This document shows positions 33,768-45,109 of a DNA stretch of 64,000 bases, one piece after another (position 1 is the stretch's first letter; every line of letters starts with the position of its first letter). The translations under genes and the position numbers were made by a program. Source of the DNA: Conus ventricosus (Eukaryota; Mollusca; Gastropoda; Neogastropoda; Conidae); assembly GCA_018398815.1 (NCBI GenBank), contig CM031621.1, forward strand, positions 1,184,806-1,248,805, written 5' to 3'. The notes beneath the pieces are model-generated. The model saw only the letters and a program-made list of their open reading frames with translations, searched no databases and was not told the DNA's origin.

Positions 33768-34170
33768 CTCAGGCACGTTGGTTGGATCAGGCATGGTCGT
33801 GATGGCTTCCACTTTGGCTGGATCTGGAGAGATGCCGTTCTTGCTGATTCGATGACCCAAGAACTCGATCTCATGCTTCCTGAGTTCGCACTTCTCCGGA
33901 TTCAGCTTCAGATTGTCGCTGGCCAGTTTCTTTGTCACTCTGTCAAGATGTCGCTCATGTGCTTGTTCATCCACACTGTGGACCAGTATGTCGTCGTAGA
34001 AACAAATGACGTTGGGCTCATCCTTCAGTATGTTTTCCATAGTTCTTTGAAAAATCTCTGGTGCTGACGTTATGCCGAAAGGCAACCGCTTATAGTAGAA
34101 TCTACCGCATGGGGTAATGAAGGTAGTAAGCTTTGCGGACTCTGGATCAAGCGGAATCTGGTAGAAACCC
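33768..34170 (-). pseudogene. pol: Gypsy Pol: RT catalytic core, cut by a TTAA insertion
   Basis: LPFGITSAPEIFQ (motif B region) and CFYDDILVHS (motif C with the aspartate pair) are intact, followed by the thumb-region peptide FLGHRISKNGISPDP. The frame ends where a piggyBac-like element begins at the TTAA 33764-33767. On the other side of that element (from 31514) the same protein continues (RRMLGMINFLGRYL), exactly in frame after removing the insertion and one TTAA. Confidence 0.88.
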
Positions 34171-34980
34171 TGATGTGGCGTCTAACTTGCTGAAAACTGT
34201 CGATCCAGACAGCTTGTGCAGGATATCTTCCAACGTTGGAAGTGTGTAGCGCTCACGCTTGACTGCTGCATTCAGATGCTTGTAATCTGTGCAGATTCTC
34301 ACTGATCCTGACTTCTTCATGACTGGCACAATCGGTGAACACCAGTCTGTCGGCTCTGTCACTTCTTCTATAATCCCTGTCTTCTGCATCTTTGAGAGTT
34401 CATCTTTGACTTTGTCTAGCAGGGGTATTGGGATTCTTCTTGCTGAGTGAACACTGTAGGCTTCTGTTCCTTCTTTCAGAACGATCTTCACTGGTGGACA
34501 CTGGACAGGTTTATCATCAAGCTCGCCGAAGGGCATCTTCACGGCCTCAATCCTCTTGACTAAGTCCATTCTTGCCGCTGCTTCTCTGCTGAGAAGGTTG
34601 TCTGTCTTTGACTGTACGACGAAAAGTCGAAGTGAGTGAAGCTGGTCGTGGACTTTGCTAATGGCCACAAATTGTCCCTCACACTTTAGGATACCTCCTG
34701 GACTACGCAGGATTGCGCTGGTTTTGCTAAGTGGTGGGCAAGGCTTCAGCTTTCTGTACTGCTCTGATGATATAACAGACACGTCCGCTCCAGTATCAAT
34801 CTTGAATGGAACGTCGCAGCCTCCGAACTTGAGTGTCGTCATCCACGGTGGTTCATTTCTGCCTTTTGAGCACAATGTTCCTATAAAATGTTCCTCCCTT
34901 CTCTCTTCCTCACGGCTTGCTCGAGCCTCCCGGTCTTCTGAGTGTCCCCCATGTGATACCCCCTTGGTGTGCACCTTCAT
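34147..34980 (-). pseudogene. pol: Gypsy Pol: protease and first half of RT (frameshifted)
   Basis: The frame begins just after gag. The aspartic protease active site reads IDTGADVSVIS at about residue 60. The RT begins near residue 165; VRICTDYKHLN (about residue 228) and VFSKLDATSGF (catalytic aspartate of motif A) are clear. Right after motif A, at about 34165-34175, one extra base shifts the frame, so the rest of RT is read in another frame from about 34165 to 33768. The break lies in the catalytic domain, so this copy cannot make an active RT without recoding. I see no evidence for programmed recoding at that place. Confidence 0.85.
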
Positions 34981-34987
34981 TTGTGGT

Positions 34988-35881
34988 TCATCTATGGGCG
35001 CTGACTATCTTGGTTCTGCATACTGCTGCGAAATGGTTGTTGCGTCCACACTTCTTGCACTTCTTACCTTGTGCTGGGCACACTTGTCTGTAGTGCTGAC
35101 GACCACAACGTGAACAGTTGGCCTCCTGCTGCTTCCCCCCGCCTTGGGTTGAGCCGCCTCTGCCTTGGATATGACTGCTGCCGCCTCTACGAGCGCTGCC
35201 AGCACCGCCTCCACGCCTGTTCCGTTGATCACTACCGCCGCCTTTTCTGCCCTGTAGTGCATCCACACTTGACTGCCTCTGTTCTGAGAGCTGTGACTTT
35301 ACCAGTTCATACTGCCTAGCTTCCTGCACAGCACCTTCAAGGGTCAAGTCAGGTTTTAACTGCAGTTTTTCTGAGAGTTCAGTGTCTAGGACTCCTAGCA
35401 CTAATCTGTCCCTAATGGATTCTTCTTTGTTGGGAAACTCAGCTGTTGCAGCTAACTCATGCAGTGCACGCACATATGTTTCAATGTTTTCATCTGGCTT
35501 CTGATTTCTAGCATGGAATCTAGCTCGTTCATGGATAATGTTTCTTTTTGGAACAAAATACCCATCGAATTTGCCAAGGACTACATCAAACTTCTTTGAG
35601 TCTTCTTCATTGAGTCTAAATGAAAGAAATATTCTCTCAGCTTCATTTCCCATTGCATAGATCAGAGCACTAACTTGCACTTCTTCCTCATCTTTATCTA
35701 GTTTGGACGCTGTTCTGTATCTCAGAAAACGTTGCCTCCATTCAGGCCATACTGTGGGTTGCGTAAAATCAAATGCATCTGGTGCTTTAAAGGAGCCATG
35801 ACACTCGTCAATTTCTATTGTCAAGTTCATGCACAATGAAATATTATTAGAGACGTTGGTACTGCCCACGTCTGCCACCAT
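34988..35881 (-). CDS. gag: Gypsy Gag polyprotein (intact frame, 297 aa)
   Basis: Gag forms the particle that packages element RNA. The uninterrupted frame encodes 297 residues. The capsid-like region occupies about residues 25-190, with WPEWRQRFLRYR typical of retrotransposon Gag. A Gly/Arg-rich stretch follows at about residues 210-255. Two C-terminal zinc knuckles close the protein: CSRCGRQHYRQVC (CX2CX3HX4C) and CKKCGRNNHFAAVC (CX2CX4HX4C). The first knuckle has one residue fewer than usual between the second cysteine and histidine. The longest frame starts with an ATG whose A is the last LTR base; a second methionine at residue 18 is an alternative start. Protease/pol follows directly after the stop. 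Confidence 0.88.
   Translation of the reverse strand: MVADVGSTNVSNNISLCMNLTIEIDECHGSFKAPDAFDFTQPTVWPEWRQRFLRYRTASKLDKDEEEVQVSALIYAMGNEAERIFLSFRLNEEDSKKFDVVLGKFDGYFVPKRNIIHERARFHARNQKPDENIETYVRALHELAATAEFPNKEESIRDRLVLGVLDTELSEKLQLKPDLTLEGAVQEARQYELVKSQLSEQRQSSVDALQGRKGGGSDQRNRRGGGAGSARRGGSSHIQGRGGSTQGGGKQQEANCSRCGRQHYRQVCPAQGKKCKKCGRNNHFAAVCRTKIVSAHR
35864..35880 (-). promoter_or_regulatory. Candidate primer-binding site of the Gypsy element
   Basis: TGGTGGCAGACGTGGG begins directly after the 5' LTR. The leading TGG fits pairing with a tRNA CCA end. I cannot name the tRNA. Confidence 0.5.
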
Positions 35882-36083
35882 GTAGCGCTATTGTGCCACT
35901 AATGCAAAACCGTCATACCTTGAACAGACCCACAACATATGAGGAAGTACGAACAGGATTTAATCGCCGCTTCTGGTAGATGACATGAACAAGATGGCGA
36001 CCCGAAAACCGGTCGTGTTTTACAGCCCGGATGCTCATTCACAACAGGGGACTTAATGCCCAATCACTACGCGACACGCGACA
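35881..36083 (-). repeat. 5' LTR of the Gypsy element
   Basis: 203 bases, with the TG...CA form on the minus strand (TGTCGCG to GCTACA). It differs from the other LTR at only a few positions, which suggests a fairly recent insertion. Confidence 0.92.
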
Positions 36084-36088
36084 AGTGT

Positions 36089-37574
36089 GATAATGTGGGG
36101 AGAGGTTTGGTGAAGGGGCAGTACTGATACTCAAGTTCTGATTTTTGTACTTTGGTTGATTTTTTTACATCAACACCATTTTGTATTTACTTTATTTTCA
36201 AAGCTTTTGTAGGATTCATACCGATGGATATCAATGTAAACAGATTTAGTTTATTAACCGAGTTTCACCCTAAACATCCTGAACGGCAATTTACTCCATT
36301 AGACCTTAGTTTTAGATGTTGCAATACGTAACTGCAGTGAAACTGTGCATTACCAATCTGAATGGTTGTTCATACAGCTCTTAGTTTTAGATATTGCAAC
36401 ACATAACTGCACAGAAACTGTGCATGACAAATCTGAACATCTTACTTTTAGATGTTGCAAAATGTAACTGCACTGGAACATTGCATGACCAATCTGAACA
36501 CTGCTTTATCTGACCCCATTTATTTTTCACATAAACTTGGCTTTGAAAAATATACTTATCTTTTTGCACTCGACTGAGCATTAATTATAACTAATGACCT
36601 CCTGTGATATTTTTTTATGAGGTTTTGACACTTAACAAAAGATTCATGACTTTCATCTTGGTGCAGTAGTGTGATGTCTGGAAAGGTCATGTAAAATCTG
36701 CCATCAAATTAGGGTTTTGTCTTTTTACCCCCTCCCCCACACACCAGTTGCTGAGAACATGCCAATATTAAAGACTTTTGTTTACAGTGCAGCCAACAAG
36801 ACCTTACCTTACCACAAGTTCCAGAAAGCCAGTCACTACTCGTTACACATAGGTTAGTATGCTCTATGATCTTTCACTTTATTCAGTACCCTCACTTTGT
36901 TCAATACCCTCATCCCTTTGCACACACACAGTATATTGAAAAAGAACAAGGACATGCAGTCTACATTTTGTTCCAAGTTTTAATAAAATCCTCCTCTCTG
37001 CACCTCACAAAGAATTAAACACAACAAGAATAAGGAGATTATATACTGGAATCACTTGGCCAAATAAAGAAAAGAGAACAATGAATGCAGGGCATTCACA
37101 ATACTCTGGTCATACCCTTTCTTGTCTCTGCTGGTCAGGTATCTACCAATGCAGGACCACAGCCCATGCCCTTTCTCGTCGCTGCTGAGGCACACACATC
37201 TACTGATGCACAACCACAGCCCATCATATATTTTTAAGATGATGTAAACAGTCTGGTTTGTGACATTGTATGCTTCAACATGATAAAAGTTTTTCCTTAG
37301 TCAGCCTCCTAAATCACACCCAGGGGATTACAAGAGACTGAATTGGGTATAATCGTCTTTGATTCATTCTCACCCATCTCCCCAAAACAGATGTCAGGGG
37401 TAAAAACGGATGGAACTGGAGTAGAATATAGGCATTCAAATCCCCCCACCCAACCCCCAACAGAATTCTATCCAGCTGGATCATTTGACAAAAATTTTTT
37501 ACTATCTGTGTATTGTCCACAATCAACACAACAGGAAAGCAGAGATCTCAATACCATGTGGCCTGTGTCCACAT
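36089..37574. other. No gene; one ~65-bp tandem repeat
   Basis: AT-rich sequence between the Gypsy element and the last exon of the membrane-protein gene. At 36306-36500 three imperfect units share TTAGTTTTAGATGTTGCAA, TAACTGCA and CAATCTGAA. Otherwise nothing supported. Confidence 0.55.
36306..36500. repeat. Three-unit ~65-bp tandem repeat
   Basis: Units share TTTTAGATGTTGCAA, GTAACTGCA and GACCAATCTGAA with about 15-20% visible differences. Confidence 0.75.
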
Positions 37575-37799
37575 TCAGGCCCTCCTCTGGGTCTGGTTCT
37601 GCTGGTTGATGGACACTGCTTTTCGCTGCGAAGACCAAAAGGCAGCCGTGAATGGTCCGTTCTGGCAAATGATGATGGCAATCATTGCGGGAAGGAACTG
37701 TAGAGCCATCTGTCCCACAAAGATGTACGTGCTCAAAGCCAAAGGGACCATTTTGCTCCAAATGCCATAGCCAATTCCACCAAACCAGATCAACAAACA
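37575..37799 (-). CDS. Membrane-protein gene, last exon
   Basis: The acceptor is TTTGTTTGCAG. It encodes a helix pair (LLIWFGGIGYGIWSKMVP and STYIFVGQMALQFLPAMIAI) and a polar tail with several Gln/Asn ending at TGA 37577-37575. Confidence 0.58.
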   Translation of the reverse strand, partial: CLLIWFGGIGYGIWSKMVPLALSTYIFVGQMALQFLPAMIAIIICQNGPFTAAFWSSQRKAVSINQQNQTQRRA

Positions 37800-40700
37800 C
37801 TGCAAACAAAGCAAAAGTGATTTCAGTTTTCTTCCAGCATACTCAATAATGGTACTCCCTTCCAAAAAGCATGAACATTTATTCTTCCTTTCTTATTTCC
37901 TCTTTTCTCACCTATAGTTTTGATTTTCTGCACTAAATCCATAATAATATGTTCAAAACACTAATGGCTCATGGTGTCGTGGTAGGCGTCGCAGGTTGGG
38001 AGATCTTGGGTTTCAGTCCCATCAAAAAAATGCACACAATTTTGACAATTTTTTATTAGCTGGATCCTAGACAGAAATGTGGATTGTGTTAACCTTTACC
38101 GAATGATGTTTTTGATTACACAGAGTGACAGACCTGATCATGCGGGTCGCCCAAGACCACACATTTTGTAGAGGCTTTTCCCTATTGCTTATCCCTGTTC
38201 AGATCACATGGGTCTTTTAAGACCCACACCTGATAAAGGGCAGTTCAGCAGCTTATTCGTTACCCGATGCCACGGGTCATGTGTGACCCATTAGAATGTA
38301 TAGGTCCTGGGGGAACTGCGACTAATTACGCTGATTGATTGTGCCCATACATGAAATTTCTGTGACCAACGGCTATTAACCTTTACACGACGCGCCGTGC
38401 GATAGTGACGGCAACTCTGTCGACCCGTTCACGACGAGCCGTGCCCTGGTGACGGCAGCCCTGCTGTACTGCTCGGACGTGCCGTGCCTCCGTGACGGCA
38501 CAACTAAAAAAAAATTCCCATGTTCTCTCGTCTAGGGGATGCAGCTGCCATAAATATTTAGAACAGGGTTCTAGCCACTGGAAGGGTAAGTTTACATGCA
38601 CTAGCAATGACCTTTGGGACCCCAGAGTAGTCCGAACAAAGAGACCCGTCTGGCACTGGAAAGCACGTGTGGAATTTCCTGCTTCACCAATATATCGGGC
38701 AGAAGGAAAATGACACGTGGTTTTAGAGCTGGTTCAGCAAAGTAGTTCAGAAAATGAGGGGGGTAAAGGTGTACAACTACAAGTTTATCGAAAAGAATCT
38801 GAGCTTGATTTTTATTTGCTCTGTGTACTTAATAGTTTTATAAGTCTTATCATCTGAAGCCGAAACAAGTGAAATGTGTGTGTACTGTGTGCAATGATTT
38901 AATTGCCTTTAAAAAAAAAAGAAAAAAGAAAAAAAGAATTCACTTGGATTACACATATTGAATACCTCAGGCTTTCTCTGCATCTGTTCAAAGTAAGAGC
39001 GAAGTTTTATGCCCCTTTTCTTCCTCATTTGCTGTTGTCATACTAACCAAACAAAGGTAAACAAGATTGTGTTCTCCTACATTTTACTTATGTTGTTTCT
39101 GTAACAGTAGCGTTGCTATTTTACTCAAAATGTATTTTAATTCTACGCTCATTACAAAGTTCGCACTTTACCCTTTCTGTTGATATATAACAATTGCTTG
39201 TTAGGTTTATATTAGGAGACGTAAAATAAAATACAAAAGTGCGAAAATCGCGCTCGTTGACAAACTCCTAATATTTTGTGAGCATAGCTCTGCCCGTTCA
39301 TAAGATATGTTGTTTTGATTGAGTCTCTGGGACATGGAAGACCCAGGAAGCACAGTGCGAATGGGAAGACAGGAACAGCACAGTCAAGTTTCATCCACTT
39401 ACGTATCTCTGAGAGTGTTGCTCAAGACCAGCTCTGCAGGTGTCTGTCTCAAGAGCCTGGATGATGCTGTGATATATTGTGAGAGGAAGCATAGTGGTCA
39501 CTCCTACCATTGTCTCCAATCAAAATGCAACTCGATGGCATCGCCTTCATAAACCCCACTGATCTTCATGAAAAAGAAAAGAAAAAAACAAACACCACCA
39601 CCAAAAAAGTGTCAAATTCTGAGGTCACCTGGACTTCCTCTCCATGTCCACAGTGATCACTCCTGTCATAGTCCCCAACCAAAATGAAACTTGGTGGCAT
39701 CATCCTCATTATCTCTACCCATCATCATTTAACCCTTACACTGGTTATTTAACAACGTACTATTAAGTATGTTGTCTGGTGAATTTCCAGAAGGAAAGTT
39801 TGAAAAGAATAGTTACGTTTGTATGATATGCATAACTTTTCAACGGTTAGTATTTGAACATGACATGCAGAATAAAAATTGTTAGTAACTGAATAAAGAA
39901 TAATATAAAACAGAACTGGGGTGCTTGTGAGTGTTTGATTAGGTGCTGACCTGTCCAGAATGTGAAAATAACAGGTGAAAACAGGTGGCACATCCTGCTT
40001 GTCATTCTCACGAGCTTGTTCACAAATAATCCAGTCTATGGTGTTCCACAGTATCCAGAAATAAGTCATAGCCTTTTTCAAAGGAAAGTCAGTCTGGAGT
40101 ATACCCGTCTTTCATGCAGGTAATTCAGGTAAGAATGAATAAGGTACAGTTCAGTTTTCACATTGAAATCATGTGCTGCTAACACACACACACACACACA
40201 AAATGGTCACTATCAACAAATGTAATAGTCAGCCCACACTGTCATTTATGTTTGAAAGGTTTAGGATCATCTGTAAGCGCTACACTGAGTTTTTCTTCCC
40301 CACTGAATAGCATCTTGAGATTCCCCTCACCCTTAGGCACTCATCCAGTCACTGTCCGTGTCGATCTCAAAATCATGATTGCATGGTGCTTGATCTGAAT
40401 CAAAACTATCACCCATCACACCCAGTTCATTCAAAATGTCCATAACTTCTTCTTCACCTGCTTTTTCCACAAGAAATTCAGCAAAAACATCTTCAAACAA
40501 GTTCCTAATTCTATCATGTTCTGCTTTGGGCGCCGCCATTTTTGTTCGCCAGACGAGTCGAGTCGCACTATGCATTACAAGCTGCTACTAACCATAAACT
40601 AAGCTAAAACATTGAAAATCCATGTTCTGGGGCTCGCTCAGTCACTCATGCAAATTAGTTTGTCACTGAGCCATAGTTTCGTATCTGCGTGTGTCTGTGA

Positions 40701-43700
40701 AACTAGGCTCGCAAGGCTCACCCTACAGCGCGACTATTGTCGCGACAACCAGTGACGGCCATGACGTAATGGCGCGACTATTGTCGCGACAACCAGCGTA
40801 AGGGTTAAAACAAAAAAAGTCTCCAATTCTGGGGTGACCCAGACTTGGTCTCCACATCCATACTTGTAGCAGATTTCATTTGGTAGGAGCCGGTAAGGAA
40901 CAAAAAAGATCCTACAAATAACTGGCTTTGGTGGGAATCAAACCCATGACCTCCCAGCCTGGAATCCTCCATGCTAACCACTGCGCCACAGTAGTTGGTT
41001 AACCAACTCCTACTTATCTAACACAGGATACGTGAGGCACATACAGTGAAATATTCTTGGCTTAGGTCTGTTCGTTCTCACTCAGATTATATTCTGAAGA
41101 ATGGTACACTACATGAGTTTTATAAACATCTGATCAACTAACTACATAGTCCCTTAAACCAGAGAAAGTGAGTTCCTGGAACACAAGTTTCAGTGACAGG
41201 CTTTCGGAAGTGGTAGGCACATGTGGGTGAAAGTGCTATGTTGAATGCTTACCACAGAGGACGGTTTGGACTGTCAGAAAGAAAAAACTTATCTGTCAGT
41301 GGCAGGCCCAACCTGGAAAGGCTGACAAAAGAAATGGCATGAAATCTGAAAAAATGTTCTTTTGAATCCGTTTTGTTTTGTTTTTCAATTTTTCTACCCA
41401 CTAAAGTGTGTCAAACCCATCAGTGTGTTGATTTTGTTCATTTCTTTGTGTACCTTGTAAAACAAGACATACTATGTGCATGACTACTTCTTTATACAGT
41501 TGAAAAGTTCTTTAACCCTCTTGTATTCATAACGGGCGCAGACGGGAGCGCTGAGACAGCACGCTAGATTTCGTAACGGGCGCAGACGGGAGCTGCCCGC
41601 CGCCTGTGTACGGTACTTTTCCATCACGTGCTGACTCCGTGAAAATACTCGGAGAGCCACTAAAAGTTGTTGGGGATTTCCCACTAAAGCCCAGTAATGT
41701 GGCAGCACTATTTTTGGATGCTGGCACCACTTCCATTCACTAAGAATGAGGAGAAACTGCAAGCGAAGAGTTGTGCGTGCTACTGACCGATTTTCACAAT
41801 GGCGTCGTCTGCTAACAACAGCGAGTTTGGTGATATTCCTGAGTATTCAGCGGAGGAGTGGGATCAAATTATGCAAGAAGTAGAGAAGTATGAAAATGGA
41901 GAGTTAGGAGAAGAGAATTATGTTGAAATCGGCACCAATGAAGGAGAGGAAAATGGTGAAAGCGACCCTCAGTACAACGTGCTACTCGCCGTTCTGCAAA
42001 ACAATGGCGACCGGCTACACATCCTGCCCATGTGGTCGCATTCCAACAGCCGACAGGCCAAGCGCACTCACTGCCGATCACTGCCACCGCACTAGATTAT
42101 TTCTTTTTTCTACCTCTCACATTTTTCCAACTAGTTGCAGAAGAAACTAACAGATACGCTCAACAAAGACAAGCAGCTAAGGGCACACCTGATCCCCTCT
42201 GGTTCGACACAACACCTGACGAAATGCGGGGAGCTGTCTCTGTACTGATTATTCCGTATGACAACTAAGGGATGACGCGTAGAAACGTCATGTATGTGTT
42301 CTTTCTGCCAGGTGCCTCTATACTTTCATAAGAATGACTGTTTCCATGACTACCATGCGCAGAAAGTGGCTCAACAGTAGGGCAGTTTGCTAGTCTCTCT
42401 GTGTGTACGTGTATATATGCTTACCTGTAGTTTATGGTGACAGTGCTTTGATGACACTTGGCAGTGACACTCTACTCAATTTCTTCACAGCTATACATTG
42501 TGTAAATACATATGGACATGTATACGGTGCTTAGAACAGTGACAGAAAAACAATGAGGAACTGTGCTTGAATCTACAGTAACTATTCAGTAGTGACAATT
42601 GACACTAGTTGTGTGTGACATTCTGTGGATTACCTGTGGGGACTGAACAGGCGGACAGAAGACAGATCATCTCACTTAGGCCGCAGCTTTCATTTTACAA
42701 CACTAACATGCATGTGCATGGGATAACTGCATGTTGGTGTGCTGTATTAGAATTGTCACCATCGCATGTGACACATTGGGTGACATTTTGGTGACAGTAA
42801 CACGACCTTTCACCTCGAGACACACAAAATCTTGCTCACAGTATAGAACAAAGCCTTGTGACCATACATGCGGAATTTTGTAGCTCTGGAGGTTTATTCT
42901 TGGTTGTGGTGAAGCATGAACCATACATACCCATTTTAAGGCTAAATTCACCAAAAAAAATCTGAAAACTAGAGGGTTAATTTGAACACCCATTTTCTCA
43001 AAAACCAACATTTTTAAATGGTATGTCTCGAAATGTTGTCATGCTGGTCTTTCCCCCTCTATAAATCCAAAAGTATCTACTGCACATATTTACAAAACAT
43101 TTTTATGCCCACTCACAATGGATTAACTGCTGTTCAAATTAAAAATGTCAAAAATAACACAATGGAATAATAGTATGCAGGAAAAAAAAGTAAGTTATTT
43201 CTTTTGAGCATTGCTGTAAATTTTTCACAAACTACAAAGCAAAAGCAACGTCCATTCCACTGATGAATATGAAAACAGAAAAATGCAATCCACAAAGTAA
43301 ATTATCATGGTATGTAAATGTTGTAAAGAAAAGCAAAAACAATACTGACTAAAATCTGATATCTCACTGCAGTTATAGTTTGTCAAATTCAAATTTGTGG
43401 CACAAATGGTGACCTGGTGAGCCTTCTCCACCTCTGCAGCTTGTGACTTACCAAAACTCTGGCCATGAGGATGGTGTGCTTGTCCTCACTGTAACGATAG
43501 CGTTGGCCTATCCAAGGGATGTTAGCAAGGCCCAGGTACACACAGCCGTTGATGCGATGGAGGTAGGCATGCAGTACATCCACTTGACGGCCCTGAAGCA
43601 GTGCAAAATAGGAGCGGTTTCTTCTCTTGATATTCAGTGTATTATGTTTGCTTGAATAAATGCTTTTTACATCTTTTCTATACAAGTTGCCAATCAAGTT

Positions 43701-45059
43701 GGGACAGAGTTGTCTTGTATAATAAATATCTTAGAGTGAAACTATCACAGTATGCTTGTCTCACTTCATGTAAATTGTATGGCGTTTTTTTTTTGTAAAT
43801 TTCAAATCTTTGCAAGTCATTACTATAATGATGGAAGAATTGTTAACCTGCACTTGTTTTCCCCCACTGCTTAATTGTTCAGCATTATATTTAAGAACAC
43901 TGAGAATCAATCACATATATATTCTAAACTTTACTTTTCTTTCTTTTCAAAGTCAAAACATTCTTTTTCTTTCTTATGCCCTGTCTAAACTGCAGTAAAA
44001 TCACCAGAACTTCTTGCGAACAAGACAACACACTGTGTATAGTCATTAGTGCACTCTATAATCTATTTGAATCTGGTCAGAGATATAGCGCATAAATCCA
44101 ATGCAGCACACACTCACCAAAAAAGTGAGAATTTGATCGACATAGTCTCACAATCGCACATGTCAGGACCATGAAGTAGAAGAAATCACAAGCTTCAACA
44201 TCAATCCCCCCAAATGTCGATGGTAAACATTGGAGTGGCATTCTCCAGTTGCAACTCTTCTTAATCAGTCCTCTGTTGCTGAATTTCCTGGGAAATGCAA
44301 CTCCTCCACATCAGACAGAAACAACAACTCAGAGACTAGACTACGTCGAAATTCCTGAAGTTGAATCCCACGTTGCTTCCCTGAATCCAGTCTGCCATCT
44401 AATTTTCTAACTCCAGCCATCTTGCTTTGCATGAAGGAAAAGCTCTTCTTGTTTTCTTACACACACCCAATTCAGTCTTCTGTTCTTTTTTTATTTTATT
44501 TGCTGACAACAGTTTCATTTATTCTCAGTTCAAAAGCAATCCTGGGATTTTTTTTTCTTCAGCAAAAGCAAACTGCTTTCCATCAGAATTCAGCATTGTA
44601 TGCTTTTCCCATGGCCTTCCACATCACATCCAGTTTGACAAAAGAAACTCACAATGACTCTCAGATAGGACTATGACTGAAATTTCGACTGTAACTAGCT
44701 AGGATGTGAAAGTGCACAGTTGTAATGGGATATTGTCTGTTGTCTTTTGATCAAGTTTTAAAGTCCAGAAACAGCTGAGTTGTCCGTTTCATCAGTTGGC
44801 AAGTCTAGTTTTTATTTTTCCAATTTTGTGTACAGGTAAGACACCACCAACTGATAAAGCACAGGGGTCAGAGCTCAGTAACATGATTGTTTTGTGTGCT
44901 GAAAACAAGGTACCTTGTGAAACTTTTTTCTTTTGGCATCAAAACTTTGGAGACTGTAATAGTAAGCATTCATATTCTTTTTGCCTACAGTCTCCTAGTG
45001 ATCATTCTCTTTTCTTTAATACCTCCCTCCCCCACCCTTCCCTCCCACTAAACACACAC

Positions 45060-45109
<50 letters not shown>

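Larger units (their letters stand above)
28927..36083 (-). mobile_element. Gypsy-type LTR retrotransposon, full length, carrying a nested element
   Basis: Near-identical direct repeats at 28927-29128 and 35881-36083 are flanked by AGTGT (28922-28926 and 36084-36088), a 5-bp target duplication. Transcription runs on the minus strand: gag (35881-34988), then pol in the order protease, RT, RNase H, integrase, which is the Gypsy/Ty3 order. There is no envelope-like frame. About 2.25 kb of piggyBac-like DNA sits inside pol at 31515-33763; without it the element is about 4.9 kb. Frame breaks in RT and RNase H disable this copy. Confidence 0.92.

Noticed and set aside
28927..36083. Envelope gene of an endogenous retrovirus
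   Set aside because: After integrase there is only a Pro/Ser-rich tail and the 3' LTR; no signal peptide or membrane-anchored frame is present, so it is a retrotransposon without env.
39319..39552. Extra exon of the membrane-protein gene between exons 5 and 6
   Set aside because: A minus-strand segment ending at GTAAGT near 39405 loosely resembles exon 3, but its phase does not match and related sequence recurs as a dispersed repeat nearby.
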